A stretch of DNA of 64,000 bases from Comamonas serinivorans (GTDB lineage: Bacteria; Pseudomonadota; Gammaproteobacteria; Burkholderiales; Burkholderiaceae_C), in the NCBI RefSeq assembly GCF_002158865.1, contig NZ_CP021455.1, positions 2,356,001-2,420,000 of the forward strand. Reading direction: 5' to 3'. The notes beneath the pieces were generated by a model. The model did no database searches. It was not told the DNA's origin and saw nothing but the letters and a program-made list of their open reading frames with translations. Below are positions 55,194 through 64,000 of this stretch, in pieces (within the stretch, counting starts at the first letter, position 1; the number at the start of each line of letters is the position of its first letter). The position numbers and the translations under genes are program-made.

Positions 55194-58034
55194 ATGACCC
55201 AAACCCAAGAACCTGCCGGCGGGCACGCCCTGTCCGGTCAGACCCTGCTGCTGGTCGATGGCTCCAGCTACCTGTACCGCGCCTACCACGCCATGCCCGA
55301 TCTGCGGGCCGATCCGCTGGACCCGACCAGCCCGCCCACCGGGGCCATCCGCGGCATGATCAACATGCTGGGCAGCTTGCGCCAGGACTTCCCCGAGGCC
55401 CAGTACGTGGCTTGCGTTTTCGACGCCAGCGGCAAGACCTTCCGCGACGACCTCTACGCCGCGTACAAGGCCAACCGCTCTCCCATGCCGGACGACCTGC
55501 GCGCCCAGATCGAGCCCATCAACACCGTGGTGCAGCTGCTGGGCTGGACGGTGTTGACCATCCCGGGCATCGAGGCCGACGACGTGATCGGCACGCTGGC
55601 CCGCGCCGGCGAGGCGCGCGGCATGCAGGTCGTCATCTCCAGCGGTGACAAGGACCTGGCGCAGCTGGTGACCGAGCACGTCACCATCATCGACACCATG
55701 AGCGGCAAGAAGCGCGACCTGGCCGGTGTGCAGGCCGAGTTCGGGGTGCCGGCCAACCGCATGATCGATTACCAGACGCTGGTGGGCGACAGCGTGGACA
55801 ACGTGCCGGGCGTCAGCAAGGTGGGGCCCAAGACGGCGGCCAAGTGGCTGAACGAATACGGTTCGCTGGATGCCCTCATCGCCCAGGCCGATGCGGTGAA
55901 AGGTGCCGCGGGCGAAAACCTGCGCAAGGCCCTGGACTGGCTGCCGACAGGGCGGCAGCTCGTCACCATCCGCACCGATTGCGACCTGAGCCCGGCCTTG
56001 AACGCGCAGGCCACGGGCACCGCCACCGTGGATGACCCCATCCATGCCTTGCCGGTGCGCCCGGCCGATGCCGCGGCGCTCGCGCAGTTCTACGAGCAGT
56101 ACGGATTTCGCTCGTTGGCCAAATCGATCGCAGCGGGCCATACCACCTTGGGTGGTGCCGGCAAGGGCGGCCGCGCCAAGGCGGGCCCCGCACCCGAGAC
56201 CGACTTGCCGGCGGGCAAGTCCGAAGTGGGCGAGCTGCGCTACACCACCATCCTGACCTGGGCGCAGTTCGACGAGTGGCTGGCACGCATCGACGCGGCC
56301 GAGTTGACGGCGCTGGACACCGAGGCCACCTCGCTCGACGAAATGCAGGCCACGCTGGTGGGCATCAGCCTCAGCGTGCAGCCCGGCGAAGCGGCCTACA
56401 TCCCGTTGATGCACACCCAACCCGGCACGCCTGAGCAACTGCCGCTGGACGAGGTGCTGGCCCGCCTGAAGCCCTGGCTGGAAGACGCGAGCAAGCCCAA
56501 GCTGGGGCAGAACTTCAAATACGACCGCCACGTCTTCGCCAACCATGGCATGACGGTGCGCGGCTATGTGCACGACACCATGCTCGCCAGCTACGTGCTC
56601 GAGGTGCACCGGGCCCACAGCCTGGAAAGCCTGGCCGACCGGCACCTGGGCCGCACCGGCCTGAGCTATGAGGACGTGTGCGGCAAAGGGGTGAACCAGA
56701 TCCCGTTTGCCGAGGTGGACCTGGACACCGCCACGCGATACGCCTGCGAAGACGCCGACCAGACCCTGGATGTGCACCGCGCGCTGTGGCCCCGCCTGGC
56801 CGCGGACGAGCGGCTGCGCGGCATTTACGCGCTGGAAATCGAGACCAGCGAGCGCCTGTTCCGCGTCGAACGCAACGGCGTGCAGATCGACGCCGGTACG
56901 CTGGCCCGGCAGAGCAACGACCTGGGGCGCCGCATCCTGGAGGCCGAAGAGAAGGCCTACGAGCTGGCCGGCCAGCCCTTCAAGCTGGGCAGCCCGAAAC
57001 AGATCGGCGAGATCCTGTTCGGCAAGCTCGGCATTCCGCCCTTGAAGAAGACCCCCAGCGGCGTGCCCAGCACCGACGAAGACGTGCTGGAGCAACTCGC
57101 CGAGGACTACCCGCTGCCCGCCACCATCTTGGAGCACCGCAGCCTGTCCAAGCTCAAGAGCACCTACACCGACAAGCTGCCGCAGATGGCCTCGCCGCTG
57201 GACGGCCGCGTGCACACCCACTACGCCCAGGCGGTGGCGGTGACAGGCCGCCTGTCCAGCGTGGACCCCAACCTGCAGAACATCCCCGTGCGCACGGCCG
57301 ATGGCCGCCGCATCCGCGAAGCCTTTGTCGCGCCGCCGGGCCGCCTGATCGCCAGCGCCGATTACAGCCAGATCGAGCTGCGCATCATGGCGCACCTGTC
57401 GGGTGACGCGGCTTTGCTGAAGGCCTTCCGCGAGGGCCTGGACGTGCACCGCGCCACGGCGTCCGAGGTGTTTGGCGTCGCGCCCGACCAGGTCAGCAGC
57501 GAACAGCGCCGCTATGCCAAGGTCATCAACTTCGGGCTGATCTACGGCATGAGCGCCTTTGGCTTGGCCAAGAACCTGAACATCGAGCGCTCGGCCGCCA
57601 AGTCTTGGATCGAGCGCTACTTCGAGCGCTACCCCGGCGTGCGCCGCTACATGGACGACACCGTGGACTTCGCGCGTTCGCACGGCTACGTGGAAACCGT
57701 GTTTGGCCGGCGCCTGTACCTGCCCGAAATCAACGGCGGCAACGGCCCCCGCAAACGCGCCGCCGAGCGCCAGGCCATCAACGCGCCCATGCAGGGCACG
57801 GCCGCCGACCTGATCAAGAAAGCCATGTGCGCCGTCCAGGACAAGCTGGACGCACAAGGGCGCCAGACGCTGATCATCATGCAGGTGCACGACGAACTGG
57901 TGTTCGAGGTGCCCGAGGCCGAAGTCGACTGGGTGCGCGAGGAGGTGCCGCAGCTCATGGCCAGCGTGGCCGAGCTGCAGGTGCCGCTGCTGGCCGAAGT
58001 GGGCGTGGGCCTGAACTGGGAAGAGGCGCACTGA
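55194..58034 (+). CDS. polA: DNA polymerase I
   Basis: A 946-residue three-domain polymerase. Residues 15-300 are the 5'-3' nuclease (LLVDGSSYLYRAYHAMP, GIEADDVIG, SGDKDLAQLV). Residues about 345-540 are the proofreading 3'-5' exonuclease with an acidic LDTEATSLDEM, so the editing site is retained. Residues about 560-946 are the polymerase (SADYSQIELRIMAH, KVINFGLIYGMSAFGLA, MQVHDELVFEVPE). It fills gaps in repair and removes Okazaki primers. Its stop overlaps the next start (TGATG). Confidence 0.98.
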   Translation: MTQTQEPAGGHALSGQTLLLVDGSSYLYRAYHAMPDLRADPLDPTSPPTGAIRGMINMLGSLRQDFPEAQYVACVFDASGKTFRDDLYAAYKANRSPMPDDLRAQIEPINTVVQLLGWTVLTIPGIEADDVIGTLARAGEARGMQVVISSGDKDLAQLVTEHVTIIDTMSGKKRDLAGVQAEFGVPANRMIDYQTLVGDSVDNVPGVSKVGPKTAAKWLNEYGSLDALIAQADAVKGAAGENLRKALDWLPTGRQLVTIRTDCDLSPALNAQATGTATVDDPIHALPVRPADAAALAQFYEQYGFRSLAKSIAAGHTTLGGAGKGGRAKAGPAPETDLPAGKSEVGELRYTTILTWAQFDEWLARIDAAELTALDTEATSLDEMQATLVGISLSVQPGEAAYIPLMHTQPGTPEQLPLDEVLARLKPWLEDASKPKLGQNFKYDRHVFANHGMTVRGYVHDTMLASYVLEVHRAHSLESLADRHLGRTGLSYEDVCGKGVNQIPFAEVDLDTATRYACEDADQTLDVHRALWPRLAADERLRGIYALEIETSERLFRVERNGVQIDAGTLARQSNDLGRRILEAEEKAYELAGQPFKLGSPKQIGEILFGKLGIPPLKKTPSGVPSTDEDVLEQLAEDYPLPATILEHRSLSKLKSTYTDKLPQMASPLDGRVHTHYAQAVAVTGRLSSVDPNLQNIPVRTADGRRIREAFVAPPGRLIASADYSQIELRIMAHLSGDAALLKAFREGLDVHRATASEVFGVAPDQVSSEQRRYAKVINFGLIYGMSAFGLAKNLNIERSAAKSWIERYFERYPGVRRYMDDTVDFARSHGYVETVFGRRLYLPEINGGNGPRKRAAERQAINAPMQGTAADLIKKAMCAVQDKLDAQGRQTLIIMQVHDELVFEVPEAEVDWVREEVPQLMASVAELQVPLLAEVGVGLNWEEAH

Positions 58035-58855
58035 TGCACGGGGCGCCGCCCCCCTCGTTGCTGGCGCGGCTGTACCGCGCGCTGGTCGAGCGTGGGCAGG
58101 CGCTGGTGCGCTGGGCGCGCAACTGGTGGGGCCTGCTGTTCATCGGGGCGCAGGTCATCGTGCTGGCCTTGTCGCCCAGCAGCTACAACGCGGGCAGCAA
58201 CCGCCGCGTCATCAAGCAGATCTACTTGGCCACGGCACCGGGGCTGCGGTCGTTCACGCTGCTCATGGCGCTGTTCAACGTCGTGATCATCCGCATCCTG
58301 GTGACCACGGCGTCCAGTTACGGCTTGTCAGGGTATGCCCTGAATGTCGTTGTCCGCACCTTGGTGCTGGAGTTGATCCCCCTGACAGCGGCTTTGTTCG
58401 TCGCCATCCAGTACAGCGTGCCAGGCGGCAACGAGTTGTTCAAGACCCGGCGCGCGCGCCTGCAAAGCGGCGAGCGCGTCAACCCGCATCACCTGCTGGG
58501 CCTGGAGGTGCTGCCCCGCGTGCTGGCCGGGGTGTTTGCGGTGTCCTTTTTGGGGCTGCTGAGCGCGCTCATCTCGCTGGTGCTGGCCTACCTCATCATT
58601 TACGGCCCCAACCACTGGGGCATGCTGCCGTACACGCGCGTCGTGGGGCAGATCTTCAACCCGCCCACCTCGCTGATCTTTGTGCTGAAGACCTGGCTGT
58701 TCGCCCTCATCGTGGCGGTGCTGCCCGTCGGCGCGGCCATGCAGGACTGGCCGCGCGGCACCAGCCGCACCAGCGTCGAGCTGCAGGGTCTGGTGCGCAT
58801 GCTGGCGCTGCTGCTGGTGGTGGAAGTGGTGTCGCTGATCGGCAATTACTATTGA
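58034..58855 (+). CDS. MlaE-family lipid ABC permease
   Basis: A 273-residue inner-membrane permease of the MlaE/YrbE type with about six hydrophobic segments. The family blocks are VVVRTLVLELIPLTAALFVA and GLEVLPRVLAGVFAVSFLG. Together with an MCE-domain protein such permeases move phospholipids between membranes. It overlaps the polA stop by one base and is followed 3 bp later by the MlaD-like gene. The ATPase gene normally found with this pair is absent. Confidence 0.88.
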   Translation: MHGAPPPSLLARLYRALVERGQALVRWARNWWGLLFIGAQVIVLALSPSSYNAGSNRRVIKQIYLATAPGLRSFTLLMALFNVVIIRILVTTASSYGLSGYALNVVVRTLVLELIPLTAALFVAIQYSVPGGNELFKTRRARLQSGERVNPHHLLGLEVLPRVLAGVFAVSFLGLLSALISLVLAYLIIYGPNHWGMLPYTRVVGQIFNPPTSLIFVLKTWLFALIVAVLPVGAAMQDWPRGTSRTSVELQGLVRMLALLLVVEVVSLIGNYY

Positions 58856-58858
58856 GCC

Positions 58859-59884
58859 ATGACCGAGCCCGAGACCCCTGCCGCGGCCCAGGCCGAGGCC
58901 CGTCCCGACGATGCACACGCCCAGCAGGCCGTGGCAGCGGCCGAGTTGCGCGCGATTCGCCACCTCGAGCTGAAAGCCATCCTGCTGCTCGTCGCGTTCG
59001 TGCTGGCCTTGTCGGCGGCCGCGGGCTACCTGCTGTATGCCCGCGGCGCGTTCGAGCCCACGCAGCAGGTGGTGCTCATGACCGACGACGCCGAGGGCGT
59101 GACCATCGGCATGGACATGACGTTTGCGGGTTTTCCGATTGGCCGGGTCGCGCGCACCGAACTCGCCGAGGACGGCCAGGTGCGCATCCTGGTCGATGTG
59201 CCCACCAAGGACGCGCGCTGGCTGCGCACCTCCAGCGTGGTGACGCTGGAAAAAGGCGTGGTGGGGGGCGCCAAGCTCAAGGCCTTCAGCGGCGTGCTGG
59301 ACGACCCGCCCTTGCCCGACGGTGCGCAGCTGCTGGTGCTGCGCGGCGACATCACGGCCGAGATTCCCAAGCTCATGAACCAGGCGCACGAGGTGCTGCA
59401 GAACGTGGCCGCGCTGACGGCGTCTGAGGGCTCGCTGGGCCGCACCCTGTCTGACCTGCAGGCCGTGTCGGGCCGGCTGAGCGGGCGCCAGGGCGTGCTG
59501 GGCGGCCTGATGGGCAACGAGGACGATGCCCGCAAGCTGGTGCAGACCATCGACAGCGCCAACGCCCTGCTGGCCCGGCTGAACACCTTGTCCGGCAAGG
59601 CCGACAGCCAGGTGTTCGGGCAGGGCGGCGTGGTGCCCGGCGCGCAGCAGACGGTGCGTGAGTTGACAGGCCTGCTGGTCGATGCGCGCGAATCGCTGAA
59701 GAAGGTGGACCAGGTGCTGGCCGACGCCACCGTGATCAGCGGCAACGCCAAGGATGCCTCGAGCGACCTGGGCGCCCTGCGCAGCGAGGTCGAGGCCAAC
59801 CTGCGCAAGGTCGAGCGCCTGATCAACCAGCTCAACCGCACCTGGCCGTTTGCGCCCAAGCAGCAAGAGGTGAAACTGCCATGA
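58859..59884 (+). CDS. MlaD-family (MCE domain) lipid-binding protein
   Basis: A 341-residue protein with one N-terminal membrane anchor (residues about 38-60, ILLLVAFVLALSAAAGYLLYA). A single MCE domain follows (VTIGMDMTFAGFPIGRVARTEL, written here as GMDMTFAGFPIG, then LEKGVVGGAKLKAFSG) and a helical tail. MCE proteins form periplasmic lipid-conducting rings with the permease. It lies 3 bp after the permease and overlaps the lipoprotein start (ATGATG). Confidence 0.9.
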   Translation: MTEPETPAAAQAEARPDDAHAQQAVAAAELRAIRHLELKAILLLVAFVLALSAAAGYLLYARGAFEPTQQVVLMTDDAEGVTIGMDMTFAGFPIGRVARTELAEDGQVRILVDVPTKDARWLRTSSVVTLEKGVVGGAKLKAFSGVLDDPPLPDGAQLLVLRGDITAEIPKLMNQAHEVLQNVAALTASEGSLGRTLSDLQAVSGRLSGRQGVLGGLMGNEDDARKLVQTIDSANALLARLNTLSGKADSQVFGQGGVVPGAQQTVRELTGLLVDARESLKKVDQVLADATVISGNAKDASSDLGALRSEVEANLRKVERLINQLNRTWPFAPKQQEVKLP

Positions 59885-60714
59885 TGCGTTGGTCTTTTCG
59901 GGATAGGGTATCGGGCTCGGCTGTCCACAAATCAATCGGTGCTGCTGAGTACTCGGCATGGTGTGCCCTCGTCATGCTGCTGCTGACGGCCTGTGGCAAC
60001 GCCCCCAAGGTGCCCGACTGGCAGGTGAGCGCCAAAAGCGCCACCGATCGCTTCGTCGACGCCGAGCTCAGCGGCAGCGCGCGGGCGGCCCAGGCCGAGT
60101 TCGTCCTGGCGCGCCGCGAAACCGCCAGCACCGGCCGGCCCGACCTCGTGGCCCGCATCGAGCTGCTGCGCTGCGCCACCCAGGTGGCCAGCCTGGACCT
60201 GCAGCCCTGCACCGGCTTCGAGGCCTTGCGCGCCGATGCCGCAGCGCCCGAGCGCGCGTACGCCGACTACCTGGCTGGCCGCGACCTGGCCGCCGATGCC
60301 GTGGCGCTGCTGCCCGCCGCGCAACAAGGCATGGCGAATCAGGGCGCGCCCGGCCAGGGCGGGGCGTCCGCCGCGTCGCCCGGCGCGGATGGCCAATCGT
60401 CTGCACCGGACGGGCGCCAGGCCGCGCCCGGGGCCGGCGCCAGCGTGGCGCAGATCGAGGACCCGCTCTCGCGCCTGGTGGCGGCCGGCGTGCTGTTCCA
60501 GCGTGGCGCCGCGAACGCGGCCGTGGTGCAAAGCGCGGTGGACACGGCCTCGGCCCAGGGCTGGCGCCGCCCCTTGCTGGCCTGGCTGGGCGTGCAGGTC
60601 CGGCAGGCCGAGGCCGCGGGACAGACCGAGCGCGCCGCAACCCTGCGCCGCCGCATGGACCTGGTGGCGCCCGCAGGCGCTGGCCAGACGCTGTCACCTG
60701 CTTCATCCCCATGA
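59881..60714 (+). CDS. Putative lipoprotein downstream of the MCE gene
   Basis: A 277-residue protein with a lipobox LLLTAC (cysteine at residue 38) and no recognised domain. The first mature residues are GNAPKVPDWQVSAKSATDRF, and a low-complexity glycine/alanine stretch follows later. Its place after MlaE and MlaD suggests the outer-membrane lipoprotein partner, but it does not resemble the usual ABC auxiliary lipoproteins. The N-region before the hydrophobic signal is unusually long and overlaps palindrome copy 14. ATG at 59881; a second ATG follows. Confidence 0.7.
   Translation: MMRWSFRDRVSGSAVHKSIGAAEYSAWCALVMLLLTACGNAPKVPDWQVSAKSATDRFVDAELSGSARAAQAEFVLARRETASTGRPDLVARIELLRCATQVASLDLQPCTGFEALRADAAAPERAYADYLAGRDLAADAVALLPAAQQGMANQGAPGQGGASAASPGADGQSSAPDGRQAAPGAGASVAQIEDPLSRLVAAGVLFQRGAANAAVVQSAVDTASAQGWRRPLLAWLGVQVRQAEAAGQTERAATLRRRMDLVAPAGAGQTLSPASSP
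59905..59955. repeat. Dispersed palindrome copy 14 (degenerate, inside lipoprotein gene)
   Basis: Runs from AGGGTATCGG to GAGTACTCGG. The centre TCCACAAATCAATCGG resembles the centre of copy 9, but the inner arms are poor. It is read in frame as about residues 9-25, before the hydrophobic signal segment. Confidence 0.45.
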
Positions 60715-61105
60715 AGTTGCGCAGTATGGGGGCATTGCCGTTTTCAAACAAACGGGGATGGCCTGATACCCCATGTTTTGTCGCGAAACAGCCGAGCTGC
60801 CCGCACGGCCTGGCGGCATGTGCCGCTTTCCGTCTCTGACCCTACGGCCACGCGCTCCTGCTGACGTCCGTCCTGAACACCACGTCCGCTGCGGGGCTGC
60901 CGGCGGCCAGTGCCGCACAGCGCGATGCATGCGTGGCGTGGGTTGGGCGCGGGGTCGGCTGCACCCGCTTTTCCACGCCTGGATCTGGCTCGTGTGGGAC
61001 GCACAGCGCCGCCTCGGCGCACCTTCCGTCCCGGGGCGTTCCACCGAATCGGCGGGCGACGCTCAGGGCTGGACCTCGAACGCGCGCTGACCCGTTCAGC
61101 GCAGC
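60715..61105. other. Intergenic stretch between convergent genes, with one repeat
   Basis: About 390 bp between the lipoprotein and the iron ABC ATPase. Palindrome copy 15 starts 7 bp after the lipoprotein stop; the rest holds no supported gene. Confidence 0.45.
60721..60773. repeat. Dispersed palindrome copy 15 (after lipoprotein)
   Basis: Runs from GCAGTATGGGGG to CTGATACCCC. Inner arms CCGTTTT / AAACGGG are perfect over six bases around a short loop. It starts 7 bp after the stop. Confidence 0.9.
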
Positions 61106-62191
61106 TCAGGCGTCGCGGGCAAAGGTGACGGCGTGGCGCAAGGCGGGCGCGATGCCCATCCAGTCGCCCAGCGCGTGGTCGACGTGGCTGGGCACCTGGG
61201 CCAGCAGCTGGGTGCCGTCGGCCAGCGCCAGGGTGTAGAGGTGGTCGGCACCGCGAAAGGCTTTGCGCAGCACCTGGGCCCGCAGGGGGGAATCGGGCGC
61301 ATGCACCACGTCGTCGGCCCGCAGCAGCAGGTCGCATTCGTCGTTGGCATAGGCGCCGGGCAGGGGGCAGTCGTCCAGGGCGTCGAGCACGCCGAGTGCG
61401 GTCAACAGGTGCGCGGCGCGGGGCTGGCCCTGGGCGTTCACGTCGCGCACCACGCGCGCCGGCACGAACACGCCCTTGCCGATGAAGTCGGCCACGAAAC
61501 GCGTGGCGGGGCGGTGGTAGAGCTGGTAGGGCGCATCCCACTGGTGCAGCCGGCCCTGGTTCATCACGCCCACGTGGTCGGCGATGGCAAAGGCCTCCAT
61601 CTGGTCGTGGGTGACGAACAAGGCTGTGGCGCCCGCGGCCTTGAGGATGTCGCGCACCTCGTAGGCCAGGCGCTCGCGCAGGTCGACGTCGAGGTTGGAG
61701 AAGGGCTCGTCCAGCAGCAGCAACTGGGGTTCGGGCGCCAGGGCCCGGGCCAGGGCAACGCGCTGCTGCTGGCCGCCCGACAACTCGTGCGGGGCCCGCG
61801 CGCCGGCCTGCGCCAGGCCCACGCGGTCCAGGGCGGTTTGCACCCGGCGCTCGCGTTCGGCGGCCGGCAGGTGCTGCAGGCCGAAGGCCACGTTTTGCGC
61901 CACGCTCATGTGCGGAAACAGGGCGTAGTCCTGGAACACCATGCCCATGCGGCGTTTTTCAGGGGCCACGTGCTGGTGGGCACTGCTGAGCGCCTGGCCA
62001 TGCAGGTGAATGCTGCCGGCGCTCAGGCGTTCCAGGCCGGCCACGGCGCGCAGCAGACTGGTTTTGCCGCAGCCGGACGGGCCGATCAGCGCGCCGATCT
62101 CGCCCGGCGCCAGCTCAAAGCCCACCGCATCCACGGCGGGCCTGGCCTGGCCGGTGTAGCGCACTTCCACGTCTTGCAGCTGCAAATTCAT
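61106..62191 (-). CDS. Ferric-iron-type ABC transporter ATPase (FbpC-like)
   Basis: A 361-residue ATPase with Walker A GPSGCGKTS, Q-loop FQDYALFPHM, signature LSGGQQQR, Walker B LLLLDEPFSNLD, H-loop FVTHDQ, and a C-terminal regulatory region. It is of the iron/spermidine/sulfate importer class, most like FbpC by its partner permease. Start at 62191 (MNLQLQDVEVRY). It is transcribed away from the permease, so the two share a 155-bp divergent region. The binding protein is not in the window. Confidence 0.9.
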   Translation of the reverse strand: MNLQLQDVEVRYTGQARPAVDAVGFELAPGEIGALIGPSGCGKTSLLRAVAGLERLSAGSIHLHGQALSSAHQHVAPEKRRMGMVFQDYALFPHMSVAQNVAFGLQHLPAAERERRVQTALDRVGLAQAGARAPHELSGGQQQRVALARALAPEPQLLLLDEPFSNLDVDLRERLAYEVRDILKAAGATALFVTHDQMEAFAIADHVGVMNQGRLHQWDAPYQLYHRPATRFVADFIGKGVFVPARVVRDVNAQGQPRAAHLLTALGVLDALDDCPLPGAYANDECDLLLRADDVVHAPDSPLRAQVLRKAFRGADHLYTLALADGTQLLAQVPSHVDHALGDWMGIAPALRHAVTFARDA

Positions 62192-62346
62192 GGCGGCCGA
62201 TTGTAGGTTCAGGCTTCGTACAATTTCGGTTTCCCCGACCGGCCCGTCCAGGCTCCCGGCCCGCGCGCCGGCCCTGGCACAGGTGTCCCGCGACCGGCGC
62301 TTGCCGGTCATTGGCCGCTCCCGGCTTCACCTGTCCTGGCTTCCCC

Positions 62347-63957
62347 GTGCGATTGCTTCAGACCCTTGCCCTTGTCCTGCTGGCGGCCGTGCTGTGCGTG
62401 CCAGTGCTGAGCGTGCTGGCGTCATGGGCGCAGTGGGATGCCGGCACGGCGAACATCCTGAGCGAGATGGCCGCCACCGTGCTGCCGGAGTACGCGCTCA
62501 CCACGGTGATCCTGTGCGTGGGGGTGGCGCTGGGCGTGGTGGGGGTGGGCACGGTCACCGCCATGGCGGTCACGCTGGTGGATTTTCCGGGTCGGCGGCA
62601 GTTTGAGTGGCTGCTGCTGCTGCCCATGGCCATGCCGGCCTATGTCGTGGCCTACGCCTACACCGATTTTTTCCAGTTCAGCGGTCCGTTTCAGACCTGG
62701 CTGCGGGCCAGCTTTGGGCTGCAGGGCCGGTTGCTGCCCGAGATCCGCTCGACCGGTGGCGCCACGCTGATCTTCATCGTCGTGCTCTACCCCTACGTCT
62801 ACCTGCTGGCCCGCGCGGCCCTGAGCGAGCGCGCCGCCCACCTGATGGAGGCCGCACGCCTGATGGGCGCACCGCTGTCGCGGCGCCTGCGCCAGGTGGC
62901 CCTGCCCATGATCCGGCCTGCGCTGGTGGCCGGCCTGGCCCTGGCTCTGATGGAGGTGCTGGCCGACTATGGCGTGGTGACGTACTTCGGCATCCAAACC
63001 TTCACCGCCGGCATCTACAAGGCCTGGCTCAGCATGGACAACCGGGTGGCGGCCGCGCAGCTGGCCACCATGCTGCTGGCCAGCGTGGTGCTGGTCCTGA
63101 GCCTGGAGCGCCACGCGCGCCGGCGCCAGCGCTTTGCCAGCGTACGCGGGCGAGCCGGCAGCAACGAGGCCCAGGCGTTGCCGCTGTCGGGGTCTGGCGT
63201 GGTGCTGGCCTGGGCGGTGTGCGGCGTCCCCATCCTGCTGGGGTTTGTGCTGCCCGTCGCCTTTCAGCTGCGGGCGCTGTACGCCGCCGACTGGGAGATG
63301 CTGCCCTGGACCCGTTACCTGGCCTGGGGCTGGAACAGCGTTTACCTGGCTGGCCTGACGGCCGCGCTGGCCGTGCTGCTGGCGCTGGGGCTGGCCTACG
63401 TGCAGCGGACCCGGCGCGACTGGGCCTCGCGCGGCGTGGTGGGGCTGGTCAGCCTGGGCTATGCGGTGCCCGGTGCCGTGGTGCTGGTGGGCCTGCTGTT
63501 GCCGGTGGGCTGGGTGCAGGGCCGCTGGCCCGACGCGCAGCTGGGCTACTGGATCACCGCCACGGTGCTGGGCCTGATCTGGGCCTACTTGGTGCGCTTC
63601 ACGGCTGTGGCGATGCAGTCGGTGCACAGCGGCTACACGCGCATCGCCCCCAGCCTGGACGAATCCGCGCGCATGCTGGGGGCGAGCGGGCCTCGCCTGC
63701 TGGCGCGCGTGCACTGGCCGCTGCTCAAGCGGTCGACCGCCGCGGCGGGGCTGCTGGTGTTCGTGGACGTGATGAAGGAGTTGCCCGTGACTGTGGTGCT
63801 GCGCCCCTTCAACACCGACACCCTGGCCGTGATCGCCAACCAGCTGGCCCGCGACGAGCGCCTGGGCGAAGCGGCTGTGCCGGCGCTGGCGTTGGTCGCG
63901 GTGGGGCTGATCCCCGTCATGCTGCTGAGCCGGGCGTTGCGGGCCAAGTCGGGTTGA
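62347..63957 (+). CDS. Ferric-iron-type ABC transporter permease (FbpB-like)
   Basis: A 536-residue permease of the fused two-unit type, with twelve or so membrane helices and two EAA loops. The first loop region is MEAARLMGAPLSRRLRQVALPMIRPAL and the second is LDESARMLGASGPRLLARVHWPLL, shortened here as MEAARLMGAP and DESARMLGAS. Such permeases import Fe3+ with a periplasmic binding protein. GTG at 62347 is chosen because the first helix follows; a TTG 12 codons upstream is possible. The partner ATPase is divergent. Confidence 0.9.
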   Translation: MRLLQTLALVLLAAVLCVPVLSVLASWAQWDAGTANILSEMAATVLPEYALTTVILCVGVALGVVGVGTVTAMAVTLVDFPGRRQFEWLLLLPMAMPAYVVAYAYTDFFQFSGPFQTWLRASFGLQGRLLPEIRSTGGATLIFIVVLYPYVYLLARAALSERAAHLMEAARLMGAPLSRRLRQVALPMIRPALVAGLALALMEVLADYGVVTYFGIQTFTAGIYKAWLSMDNRVAAAQLATMLLASVVLVLSLERHARRRQRFASVRGRAGSNEAQALPLSGSGVVLAWAVCGVPILLGFVLPVAFQLRALYAADWEMLPWTRYLAWGWNSVYLAGLTAALAVLLALGLAYVQRTRRDWASRGVVGLVSLGYAVPGAVVLVGLLLPVGWVQGRWPDAQLGYWITATVLGLIWAYLVRFTAVAMQSVHSGYTRIAPSLDESARMLGASGPRLLARVHWPLLKRSTAAAGLLVFVDVMKELPVTVVLRPFNTDTLAVIANQLARDERLGEAAVPALALVAVGLIPVMLLSRALRAKSG

Positions 63958-64000
63958 TGGGCCCGCTCGCGCGGCGGTGGGACTTGGGGAGATGCGTGCC

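Noticed and set aside
54819..58031. 1070-codon minus-strand frame
   Set aside because: Antisense to polA, whose motifs are complete on the plus strand.

Overview
The window is about 64 kb of high-GC, densely coded chromosome from a betaproteobacterium, most likely Burkholderiales, family Comamonadaceae. Pointers are the cphA'/cphA cyanophycin pair beside an ABC transporter plus DUF1854 partner, a Bug-type substrate-binding protein, the ftsH-folP-glmM order and a TTG-started ftsH. No rRNA, tRNA, CRISPR array, phage gene, transposase or complete insertion sequence was seen. The genus cannot be fixed from the sequence alone. Layout: 1-4.1 kb holds two cyanophycin synthetases on the minus strand (cphA cut by the left edge). 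4.3-7.1 kb holds the cyanophycin-associated ABC transporter and DUF1854 protein. 7.2-8.4 kb is a Bcr/CflA efflux pump. 9-14.3 kb is a giant WGR/DUF4132 (MolR-like) protein followed by a decayed second copy. 14.4-21.7 kb is a lipid/polyene cluster resembling aryl-polyene loci: deacetylase, methyltransferase, ketosynthase, ketosynthase-like partner, dehydratase, ketoreductase, a flavin-oxidoreductase remnant, acyltransferase and glycosyltransferase. 22-28.6 kb has a hydrolase, ftsH, folP, glmM and a secreted nuclease. 29-36.5 kb has ugpQ, a DEAD-box helicase with a long structured leader, a TerC protein, an exported sorting-signal-like protein, a Bug protein, DUF486 and csaA. 37-40.3 kb has moaA, a GST and a DUF937 protein. 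40.5-46.1 kb is a Fur-box-controlled iron operon: imelysin, di-haem DUF1111, second imelysin, DUF1513. 46.2-51.3 kb (minus) has a small unknown, a degenerate hybrid-kinase-like protein, two multihaem cytochromes c, an OmpA lipoprotein and a FecR protein. 51.3-55 kb has DUF808, phhB, a lipoprotein and gdhA. 55.2-60.7 kb has polA and an Mla-like lipid-transport set without an ATPase. 61.1-64 kb has divergent ferric-iron ABC transporter genes. The most unusual signal is not a gene. About 15 copies of a roughly 50-56 bp imperfect palindrome recur throughout, with ends like GCAGTATGG / TGATACTGC and an inner CCGTTT / AAACGG dyad. Most sit a few bases after stop codons. Several lie over the start codon or the signal-peptide codons of exported proteins, so they contribute start codons or in-frame N-terminal residues. 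I know no name for this family and see no transposase for it here.
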